From Bacteroidota bacterium (lineage in GTDB: Bacteria; Bacteroidota; Bacteroidia; Bacteroidales; VadinHA17): a DNA stretch of 64,000 bases. Both the position numbers and the translations under genes were made by a program. The stretch spans positions 62,001 to 126,000 of the forward strand of contig JADKBL010000006.1 in assembly GCA_016718875.1 (NCBI GenBank), given 5' to 3'. Positions 1 through 7,631 of the stretch are shown here, piece by piece (position 1 is the first letter of the stretch; each line of letters begins with the position of its first letter). Under the pieces are notes generated by a model that was not told where the DNA came from, searched no databases, and worked only from the letters and a program-made list of their open reading frames with translations.

Positions 1-692
1 AACAGGTCCATTGCACGTAATCCGTTTATTCCATCCTTTTCCAGGCCGGCAAATGAAGGATTGCCCTGACGTGTATATACAATATTCTCATTCAGGTTAA
101 AAGTGAATGCGTAAGAATGACCCCTACCATATTCGAATGAAACCAGTGCTGGGTATTTACTAACCACTGTGCTATCAGATAACAAATAGGCAATTGCTAT
201 GGCGCCATCCAGTAAGTATTTATCAGCATCGGTATGAAGCTGCAGAGATTCAGAAGCAAGCCCCCTTCCCTCTGCTGATTCAGTGTCAATACCGATGTAA
301 CCTTCCGATATCTTTCCTCCCAGGGGTACAATCCCAAATAATCCGGATAATGATGTATCGGGACGTATTGCTATAAGATTCCCTCCTTTCAGAACATAAT
401 TCTTCAGGGATTCAGTTTTATCCGTATCAATATCTGGCTGAGCAAGCAGAATAACATCATAATGACTTAAATATGACTCTGTTATTTTATTGTCGGTAAC
501 GGATATAATATCGTATTCATTGAAACCTTCTGCTCTTAATATCTCCCCGGTGTAGGTTCCGAAACCATTCTCTGAGGCTAATACCAGTATTGGAGCAACT
601 GAACTTTGCCTTGAACAGCTCATTGCAGTTAAAAGCATAAGGAGGCCTTGCAGAAGAAATATCTTTCGAAATATGCACTTACCCTGATTCAT
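1..692 (-). CDS. ThuA/glutamine-amidotransferase-like lipoprotein (partial, 3' end outside window)
   Basis: I translated this from the reverse strand: ATG at 692 and open to the window edge, about 230 residues. The first ~27 residues form a lipoprotein signal ending in LLTAMSC, so the product should be anchored in a membrane facing the periplasm or outside. The body starts SVAPILVLASENGFGTYTGE and continues through YDVILLAQPD and a glycine-rich VLKGGNLIAIRP stretch. That alternation of beta strands and a 'put the body aside, is it large enough' loop is typical of ThuA-like or class I glutamine-amidotransferase-like folds found in secreted sugar-degrading proteins. No catalytic triad can be assigned with confidence. 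It is the last visible gene of the minus-strand carbohydrate cluster, 137 bases after the CehA-like stop. The family call is tentative; that it is a lipoprotein gene is well supported. Confidence 0.6.
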   Translation of the reverse strand, partial: MNQGKCIFRKIFLLQGLLMLLTAMSCSRQSSVAPILVLASENGFGTYTGEILRAEGFNEYDIISVTDNKITESYLSHYDVILLAQPDIDTDKTESLKNYVLKGGNLIAIRPDTSLSGLFGIVPLGGKISEGYIGIDTESAEGRGLASESLQLHTDADKYLLDGAIAIAYLLSDSTVVSKYPALVSFEYGRGHSYAFTFNLNENIVYTRQGNPSFAGLEKDGINGLRAMDL

Positions 693-744
693 TTCAGTTC
701 TTACATGTTTTGTAAACGTCATTATATTTATGCCCTGTAACATC

Positions 745-795
745 ATGAACTCACCCCCGTCCCCTCTCTGCTTCGCAAAGAGGGGTGACCATGGA
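745..795 (-). repeat. Dispersed hairpin repeat, CCCCTC...GAGGGG plus GGGGTGRGTTYA tail (copy 1)
   Basis: Read on the minus strand, an imperfect stem CCCCTCT...AGAGGGG is followed by a GGGGGTGAGTTCA tail. The same arrangement occurs on the plus strand near 10,368 and 32,183. Here it lies between two minus-strand genes, in the same orientation as those genes, just after the stop at 830. Confidence 0.6.
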
Positions 796-829
796 AGCAA
801 ATTTTTAATATTATCGATTGCCAACTTAC

Positions 830-2229
830 TCATTGCCCTCCGGAGGCTTCGAGTGCTATTTTTTCATACACACCTTTTGCCTTCTTATATCTAGCCTGTA
901 CAACATCCAGATCATGAGTAAAATATTGATTCCATGATCCTCCTGGAGCGATATTCTTCAGGATATTGTCAATCCATCTGACAAAGTATTCGGCATCTTT
1001 CGCACTTGACCTGACAGGCTTATTACCAAGCATTACATAAACGGGAGATGTATGAGACTGATGGCCTCTTTCATCCATTCGCCTGGCACAAATCCAGCTG
1101 CTCTGAGTAACTGGTACTTCTGTTAAAAAATTAACAGGAGAACCGGGTTTTGAATTCCCATCATATCGAGCCACTACTTTTCCATTGCAAATTATTTCAA
1201 TATGTCCGGTCTGATCAGTTTTTGATGTCCATGTTACACTAACATTTACTTTGCTCTTTTTCTTAAGGCTTATTTCATCACCCGGAGTGAAGGTTTCATT
1301 TACTTTAAGATCGAGGAACTCAATATGACCATTGGTAGTTACAACTGTTCTTCCGTTTTTAATTCCTCAATCCATTTCCTGTATGTAAAAGGTTTATCCT
1401 TCACCTGCACATAAGTCAATAATGAGCCCAATGGTCTGCCGTTATTGCATGGAAAATCAGTTCCGGCAGCCCATCCAGGGCGGAATCCGCAATTCAGAAT
1501 CTTATAATAAGCATTTACTGATGCATCGTTCAGCCACACATCCTCCGACAGAAAATCAACATTTCCCAGGGCTGTTTCAACAGGAAAATCGATCGGAATA
1601 CAACAATTAAGGTCATTCTGAATTGAATCATTAAGATATTGCATGTGGACGAAGCCTGATATTGCATTCTGTTTTTTTCCCCATTCAAGTATCTTATATG
1701 TAGATTCATCCCAAATTGTATGAGCCTCCTTAAGCCCCAGGAACATTACATGTCCTCCAAGAGCTTTATTTTCAAAAGTCACTCCGGCCGGGTCAAAATG
1801 CCATTCTGCATCCCAGTGTACAATCCGGCCGGGTTTTGACTGAACGGCATCCAGCCCGTTTACCTTTGGAAGATCAGTCTTATTGTCCTGTACTTCACCA
1901 TTACCCATATCTGCAAGCAAAGTAACAACAGCAAGATCGTTGGTTTCCATCATGCTCACAAGTTCTGCCTCAGAAAAAACAGGTGTTACATCCCCGCAAT
2001 TCCTGTGTACATGTATATCACCTGCATACCAATCATCAGGCTCAGGTTTAAAATTATTCTGTTCAGCAAGCGATCCCGCTGGCAAACCTGTAATTGTAAA
2101 AATGCTGTTTGCAGGAATTTCAGCATAAATTCTGTTCTCATTAATTTTCAGACTGTGGCTTTTCAGGAGGTTTGTTTCCGGAGTCGTTATAATCAATTCG
2201 AATTCTTTAAATACAGGAAGATTATTCAA
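830..2229 (-). CDS. CehA/McbA-type PHP metallohydrolase module (frameshifted; probably the C-terminal half of the GH30 protein)
   Basis: Two frames join here: 2229-1339, then a frame open from about 1358 to 830. Restoring one A in the A5 tract at 1356-1360 gives WIEELKNGRTVVTTNGHIEF and continuous homology. The module opens with a beta-strand segment completing the GH30 sandwich, then WYAGDIHVH (H-x-H metal-ligand pair typical of CehA/McbA and PHP metallohydrolases), a GTDF motif preceded by WAA, and a C-terminal beta domain. The apparent start at 2229 is a TTG, and the same frame remains open upstream into the GH30 gene, so it is not a real start. I infer a fusion: restoring one base near 2264 turns GH30 plus this module into one polypeptide of about 905 residues. 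The hydrolase would be secreted with the glycosidase. The substrate cannot be inferred; CehA relatives hydrolyse esters and phosphoesters. Confidence 0.7.
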
Positions 2230-3545
2230 AGTACCTTCGTACTGTATGGTCTTATTTCCACTATTGAACCTACAATCACCAATTGACCGCTTTTATTTAT
2301 CCATGCATGAACCGGCAGTTTCTTATCTGTAAAAACTGTCTCAATATTAGTTGCACCGGGTCTTATGAATCGAAATAATTGCGCAAACTCATAAAATGGT
2401 TTACGGGGTGTCCAATTCATGTCAGATTCATTTAAGGCTATCAAAGGTTTTCCCTGTTCACCCTCCCAGAAAACCCAGTCATTTGGCGGTTTATTGCCAT
2501 AACCATTCCTAATTCCGTGCTGATATACACAATCAAATCCATCCCAGAATAAGTGAGATGAAGCATTATCATCAAGTTGTCCCATCAGGTTTTTTATCCC
2601 TGCAGTTTCTGTGACCCAGTATGACTTATTTGTATTTTCAGGTCTGTCAACAATTTTCTTATAGTTATCTGCATCATTCCCATACTGATGAACTCCCCAG
2701 TGAGAAAGTTTGCTCATAAGGTATTTATCACCTGTCATTTCATTACAAACGGCGTTGAACAGCTTATCACCTGCTGCATCAGGAGTAACAAAACGGATAT
2801 CACTCATTCCGATTTTATCGAGCTTCAGGGCAAGTTTTTTAATTACCCTGACAAACTGAACAGCATCCGGCATATCAGGACCTTCAACAATCCCGTTAGG
2901 ATGCTTTTCACTTTTAGTGCTTGTGGTTATATCAGTTTCATTCATCGGAGATACATTGCTGAACCTGATATTGGCATTGTGCCTTGCATAATACAACAAT
3001 GCAGCAATCGATTCCACAAATTCATCCTCCATTTCAATACTCACGGAATAATTAGTATTACCCATCCAGCTTTTTACAGGATCAGGGGGAGCCAGAGGAC
3101 TGGCAGCTGGAGGTCCTCCCATAAAGCTGATAATCAACCCATCATCTATTCCCCTCTGATTAAGATAACGCATACTATTCCATACACTCTGAAATCTTGC
3201 CGATGAAAATATTTTATTATAATATGTCCAGTTAAAATTACCGGCATCATTGTCGTCATTTACAGCTTCCCAGTCAATTTCCTCAATTACAACCCTGAAA
3301 ATAGTTGCACTAAGCGAATCGATGAGGAGGTCAATAGCTGGCTGGACGATTTTTGAATCCCTGTACTCTCCGTTATACCACCATGCAGCACAGATATTTA
3401 CACCAAAGCCATCCATGACCTGGCGTTTAGTTCCGCCATCTACACTAAACGGATACACTTCATTCTGAGCATGTATTGAAATAAAAATAAAACACCCAAG
3501 GAAGAGTACCAGGAATCTTTTATCCGGAAAAAATGCCTTATCCAT
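2226..3545 (-). CDS. GH30-family glycoside hydrolase (frameshifted near its 3' end)
   Basis: This secreted glycosidase has a signal peptide (FLVLFLGCFIFISIHAQ), then an eight-barrel GH30 domain. The opening motif DGFGVNICAAWW is a GH30 hallmark. The proposed acid/base is E203 in SPMNETD and the nucleophile E313 in WVTETAG, both on expected strands. GH30 enzymes are retaining glycosidases acting on beta-glucosyl, xylosyl or fucosyl linkages, and the subfamily cannot be named here. The frame ends in VGSIVEIRPYSTKVL then a stop. Adding one base at the TT of 2264-2265 instead gives VGSNSGNKTIQYEGTLNNLP, which is the expected C-terminal beta sandwich and runs on into the CehA-like module. It lies downstream of the alpha-toroid lipoprotein, 39 bases away, on the same strand. 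Confidence 0.82.
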   Translation of the reverse strand: MDKAFFPDKRFLVLFLGCFIFISIHAQNEVYPFSVDGGTKRQVMDGFGVNICAAWWYNGEYRDSKIVQPAIDLLIDSLSATIFRVVIEEIDWEAVNDDNDAGNFNWTYYNKIFSSARFQSVWNSMRYLNQRGIDDGLIISFMGGPPAASPLAPPDPVKSWMGNTNYSVSIEMEDEFVESIAALLYYARHNANIRFSNVSPMNETDITTSTKSEKHPNGIVEGPDMPDAVQFVRVIKKLALKLDKIGMSDIRFVTPDAAGDKLFNAVCNEMTGDKYLMSKLSHWGVHQYGNDADNYKKIVDRPENTNKSYWVTETAGIKNLMGQLDDNASSHLFWDGFDCVYQHGIRNGYGNKPPNDWVFWEGEQGKPLIALNESDMNWTPRKPFYEFAQLFRFIRPGATNIETVFTDKKLPVHAWINKSGQLVIVGSIVEIRPYSTKVL

Positions 3546-3584
3546 AATTAAACATATTTAATGCCTGTGATAGTTTTCTAATCG

Positions 3585-5198
3585 TTATCCTGTAATATCC
3601 ACTTTACAGCTTTTGCTATGTCCAACTATTATAGAGTAATCACCATTGCCAAGTTTTCTGATAAGGTATGTATCAGGTTTTATAATTTTACTTGCCTTTA
3701 TTTTATTACCGTTTATAGTAATACTACCAGGTTTAAATGATAATCTCAGGTACTCAACGCCATTTTCTGCTGATGCTGTATATTTAATATGCCTTTCAGC
3801 ATATTGGACATCTCTCAGTATACCCTCTGAATACAGGATATGGTCCTCTCGCGGAGGAGCCCATTCAGGGACACCGGCAAATGCATGGTAGAACATCCTC
3901 GGACATTCTCCGTAACAATCTGACCACCAGCTTAAAATCCCTTTACTAACAGGACTTTCGAATGCCATACCGGTTGAATCATTGCAATAAGTGACCCAGT
4001 TAAGTGAGCGGTATGCTTTTTCCTTAAAGGATTCATCACCTGAAACTGCATACCATCTTGCACAGGCTGCTGCATAACGGGCTGTCTGGTAATCCATCTT
4101 GAAGTTGAAAGTATCCTGTTCCCCGACAATGTTCGCACCCCACATAGTTGAAGGCTCTCCGGGTGACGTGCGGAAAACAAAATTGTCTTCAGTCCACCTG
4201 ATAAGATTTGGTATGTCTCTTTCCCACTCAGGATCGAGTTCGGGATAATCAAAAAGACAAAGGGTCATATTGCTGGCACTAAGGTTGCTTTTATAGGTAT
4301 TGCTCTTTACATCAGTATCAGTATGTCCGTCAGTCCAGTAACCGGTTTTCATGGGATACTCAAGCAAAAAATCATTTGTTTTATCCCTTGCTGGAATGTA
4401 CAAAGAGGTATCGCCCAAACCTGCCCTTATCAAACTCTCAAAAAGCATATAACAACCTGTCCAGTTTGCTCCATAAGGAGCTGTAACCCTGCCATCTTCC
4501 ATAACAACCCTGTAAGGCAGAACAGACTCATCCTTACTTCCATCCTTTACCTTTGAAGCCAGAATATCAGCAACATGCAATGCCTCAGTGAGATATTTAT
4601 TATCCCCTGAATACTGGTACATTCTGAAATAAGTTAAGCCCATTTCTCCTGCATGGTCAACCTGTATCTCATGCAATGCAAGTCTTCCTGCGGAATCAAA
4701 TCCACGGAATAAAGTGTCTCCTGCGTTTGTTGTTGTATAAGGGAAACCCGGCCAGGCAAATCCTGAAGAACCGGTACCATGAATTATTGTATAATCAATA
4801 AAATCTCGCATTATAGTCATTACACTTGTGTCACCTGTATAGGCGTAATAGAGTCTTGCATTTTCGAACCAGTTAGGTATTTTCTCACCGATATCATTCA
4901 TCCAGGTATCAGGAAGGATAGAATCATTTCTGACTTTGAAAGCACAATAAAAATAATATTGAGGATACCTTGATCGTGGATCAGGACCCGGGGATAACGG
5001 GACTCTGTTCTTAATAAAATCCCATCGAAGATCCAGAAAATTGTCATAGGCATGTTCCCGAGGAGTAAACCATGGAATTATCTTTCCTTCTTCATCCAGG
5101 ACAACATTATGTGTGCAAAAAACAGTATCAGTTATTTTCTCCTGAGGTTCTTTGCAGGATATCATAACAAATAATAAAATGATGGATATATATTTCAT
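3585..5198 (-). CDS. Secreted lipoprotein with alpha/alpha-toroid (six-hairpin glycosidase-like) fold
   Basis: The 537-residue product starts with a short lipoprotein signal (MKYISIILLFVMISC), so it is lipid-anchored. The sequence is rich in paired helices with aromatic and acidic motifs (WFENARLYYAYTGD, HAGEMGLTYFRMYQYSGD, WDDY-like ARWYAVSGD), the spacing expected of alpha/alpha-toroid glycosidases or lyases such as GH88/GH105 relatives. A small beta domain closes the protein (RLSFKPGSITINGNKIKA). I do not recognise a named family and no catalytic pair is assigned. Its ATG overlaps the stop of the upstream DUF4434 gene by four bases (ATGA at 5195-5198), which suggests translational coupling, and the GH30 gene follows after 39 bases. 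The three genes appear to be one minus-strand operon. Confidence 0.6.
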   Translation of the reverse strand: MKYISIILLFVMISCKEPQEKITDTVFCTHNVVLDEEGKIIPWFTPREHAYDNFLDLRWDFIKNRVPLSPGPDPRSRYPQYYFYCAFKVRNDSILPDTWMNDIGEKIPNWFENARLYYAYTGDTSVMTIMRDFIDYTIIHGTGSSGFAWPGFPYTTTNAGDTLFRGFDSAGRLALHEIQVDHAGEMGLTYFRMYQYSGDNKYLTEALHVADILASKVKDGSKDESVLPYRVVMEDGRVTAPYGANWTGCYMLFESLIRAGLGDTSLYIPARDKTNDFLLEYPMKTGYWTDGHTDTDVKSNTYKSNLSASNMTLCLFDYPELDPEWERDIPNLIRWTEDNFVFRTSPGEPSTMWGANIVGEQDTFNFKMDYQTARYAAACARWYAVSGDESFKEKAYRSLNWVTYCNDSTGMAFESPVSKGILSWWSDCYGECPRMFYHAFAGVPEWAPPREDHILYSEGILRDVQYAERHIKYTASAENGVEYLRLSFKPGSITINGNKIKASKIIKPDTYLIRKLGNGDYSIIVGHSKSCKVDITG

Positions 5199-6226
5199 TT
5201 CTTTCCGAATATTTTTTCATAGAGAACGGCTGAATCAGGATGACCGGCGAATATATCTGTCCCGGGTTTGTTTACTATTCCGATGTACTGGTAAATGAAA
5301 ATCTTTTCCACGAAGGGAGAGACAGCTTCAAGCTGTTTGATAACTCTTTCCCATGGGGCTGGAATCAGAGCACTTTTATAGGTATCGCCTTCAAACTTAA
5401 AGAATTCTACATCTGCCCATATTTTTGATCTTCCGGCTTTTGAGTGTGACTTGCTGAGCTTTTCAAAAAAGGCAGCACTTTCATCTGTACGGGTTTTATT
5501 AACCCCGACTTCATCCTGGTATGCTATAAAGCTTACATCCAGTTGTCTGAGCTGTTCCGTAAACTTTTCGTTTGTGTTTACCAGCCGTGTTCCATAAGGA
5601 GCAATAAGGGTTTTCCCGGATGGCGTTAGTCTTCTTGCTTCTGCCGAGCATGAATTGACATAATCAATGAAAAATCACGGAAAGAGCCATCAACTGCTGT
5701 TTCATTAGGGAAATACCAGCCATAAAAACTCTTATGATGTGAATACTTCTCTGCAATTTCATTCATTGCCTTGAATCTCAGGGAATTTATTCCCTTATCC
5801 TTCATCATCATCTCAACATTTGTCCATTCGCCAAAGAAATCATTGCTAATAAAGAACTTAATGCCGTATTTATCAGCAGCTGCAAGAACTGTTTCAAGAG
5901 GATCATCACAGCCCAGAATATGTTTAGGCAGGAGTTTTGGAAGGGTAAAATGTTTTCCCGTCAATTGCCACATGAAGCAAAACAAGATATTTAATACCGG
6001 CATCTGCAATCTCTTTTACCTTGAGGTCCCACTGGTCGGCAGTGAAAGACTTCAGTACATGATCCCAGTATTTTCCTTCAACAACGCTATGGTGCTGAAA
6101 TTCAAACCAGGAGCCTTCAACCGGTTTAATGTTCTTGTTACCAGCTGCATATTTGACCAGGTTTTCGGAAAAAGCAGTCCCGAAATAAGCCAGTCCCAAG
6201 AGGCTAATAAAATTTCTTCGTTTCAT
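5195..6226 (-). CDS. DUF4434-like secreted TIM-barrel protein (two frameshifts)
   Basis: The product is a Tat-type or Sec-type secreted protein starting MKRRNFISLLGLAYFGTAFS, with a twin arginine at residues 3-4. An upstream in-frame ATG at 6253 would add nine residues that spoil this signal, so 6226 was chosen. The frame is interrupted twice. Removing one A from the A4 tract at 5935-5938 (plus-strand T4) joins FYPSK to LLPKHILG. Adding one to the A5 tract at 5670-5674 (plus strand) joins RDFF to IDYVNSCSAEARRL. The restored product ends KIFGKK and is about 343 residues. It has the DUF4434 pattern: a (beta/alpha)8 barrel beginning WFEFQHHSV, DADKYGIKFF, a YGWYFPNE segment carrying a candidate acid, and VFIYQYIGI. 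Function is unknown; DUF4434 is found beside glycoside hydrolases in Bacteroidetes. Confidence 0.65.
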
Positions 6227-6277
6227 ATTCAAATCACAGATTTCAAATGACAATTAAAGATAAAAATTAAATCCATT

Positions 6278-6320
6278 AACCACAGAGAACACAAAGGAAA
6301 AACACAGAGAACACTGAGAA
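6278..6320. repeat. ACCACAGAGAACAC-type dispersed repeat (copy 1)
   Basis: This short A/C/G-rich unit (AACCACAGAGAACAC, then ACACAGAGAACACTGAG) lies in the divergent space between the DUF4434 and sialidase-like genes. A related unit occurs at 24,171-24,208, where it borders and appears to replace the 5' end of a gene. Confidence 0.5.
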
Positions 6321-6401
6321 TCGTTTGGCAATTCAGGTATTGAGTTCTCTCTATAAAAAATGGTATATTTACTTCTAAAATCAGTAATTAATGAAATAAA
6401 A

Positions 6402-7526
6402 ATGAGAATTAACAAATGGGAAGATTACCGAAATGTAATATTTGTTACCGCATTATTTATAATGACTATTCAGCTGGTCATTTCAGGATGCAGGACTAAT
6501 TCAACTGACAATAGAGTTTTAGAAAAGGAATATGTCCTTAAACTGAACACAGGCAATGACAATCCGAGAAACAGTGAAGGTGATTTCATTACTCTTAAAG
6601 ATGGTCGCATACTTTTTATATACAGCCATTATACAGGAGCTTCAGCTGATGATCATGCCCATGCATTCCTTGCAGGCAGGTATTCATCAGATAATGGCAA
6701 AACATGGACAACTGAGGATGTTACAATAGTGAAACAGGAAGGAATAATGAATGTAATGTCTGTATCCCTGCTAAGGCTTCAAAACGGGGAGATTGCTTTA
6801 TTCTATCTCAGGAAAAATTCTGACAGCGACTGTATCCCCATGCTAAGAATATCAAAAGACGAGACTTTAACCTGGAGTGATCCGATAAAATGCATAACTG
6901 ACAGGGATGGATATTTTGTCCTGAATAACAGCCGTGTCGTTCAGTTAAAGGATGGGAGGCTGATGATGCCGGTATCTCTGCATAAAAGTCCGGCAGACAG
7001 TACCTTCGCCAGCATTGGAAGAATTTGGAATTATTATTCTGACGATAATGGCAGAAGCTGGATAGCAAGTCAGGAAGTAACTAATCCGGAATCGATTGTG
7101 ACCCAGGAGCCTGGTTTGGTTGAACTTTCGAACGGCGACATTATGATGTATCTGAGAACAATGTCAGGAGTTCAGTATTTTTCCTATTCAAAAGACCAGG
7201 GAGAATCATGGAGTCCTGTTGAACCAGGTAACATCAAATCTCCATGCTCACCTGCCTCAATAACCAGAATACCGTTTTCAGGTAAATTATTACTGGTCTG
7301 GAATGACAATGGAACAGATCAGAAGCGGACACCATTTAATATAGCCTGTTCGGAAGATGAAGGAAAAAGCTGGATCAACAGGCAGGTTATTGAGGATAAT
7401 CCGGATGGTTCATTTTGTTATCCTGCCATCCATTATGCTGGTAAAGAATTACTTATTTCCTATTTTGACTGGTCAACCCGTGGCTCTGTCATCATCAGGG
7501 TAAAAAACAAGGACATTTATAATTAA
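6402..7526 (+). CDS. Sialidase-like (BNR/Asp-box) lipoprotein
   Basis: The 374-residue product is a six-bladed beta-propeller. At least four Asp-boxes of the form S-x-D-x-G-x-T/S-W are visible: SSDNGKTWT, SDDNGRSWIA, SKDQGESWSP and SEDEGKSWIN. An N-terminal NPRNSEGDFI motif carries an arginine in the position where exo-sialidases keep part of their carboxylate-binding Arg triad. The first ATG at 6360 would give an N-terminal extension lacking a signal, so 6402 is preferred: it yields MRINKWEDYRN followed by a lipoprotein signal ending LVISGC. The enzyme is presumably lipid-anchored. Sequence does not show whether it acts on sialic acid or another terminal sugar. It is transcribed divergently from DUF4434 and is followed by a clear terminator. 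Confidence 0.7.
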   Translation: MRINKWEDYRNVIFVTALFIMTIQLVISGCRTNSTDNRVLEKEYVLKLNTGNDNPRNSEGDFITLKDGRILFIYSHYTGASADDHAHAFLAGRYSSDNGKTWTTEDVTIVKQEGIMNVMSVSLLRLQNGEIALFYLRKNSDSDCIPMLRISKDETLTWSDPIKCITDRDGYFVLNNSRVVQLKDGRLMMPVSLHKSPADSTFASIGRIWNYYSDDNGRSWIASQEVTNPESIVTQEPGLVELSNGDIMMYLRTMSGVQYFSYSKDQGESWSPVEPGNIKSPCSPASITRIPFSGKLLLVWNDNGTDQKRTPFNIACSEDEGKSWINRQVIEDNPDGSFCYPAIHYAGKELLISYFDWSTRGSVIIRVKNKDIYN

Positions 7527-7551
7527 AAAAGAGGTTCCGATAACCTCTTTT
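7527..7551 (+). terminator. Intrinsic terminator after the sialidase-like gene
   Basis: A perfect 10-base stem (AAAAGAGGTT / AACCTCTTTT) with loop CCGAT starts directly after the TAA stop and ends in a T run. It probably ends the sialidase-like transcript before the paralogue genes. Confidence 0.75.
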
Positions 7552-7631
7552 CCAATCCAATTATATAAATTTACCTTATCGGGATAATTTTCCGTAACTG
7601 ATCATCATTAATCGTAAAAACACGATAATAC

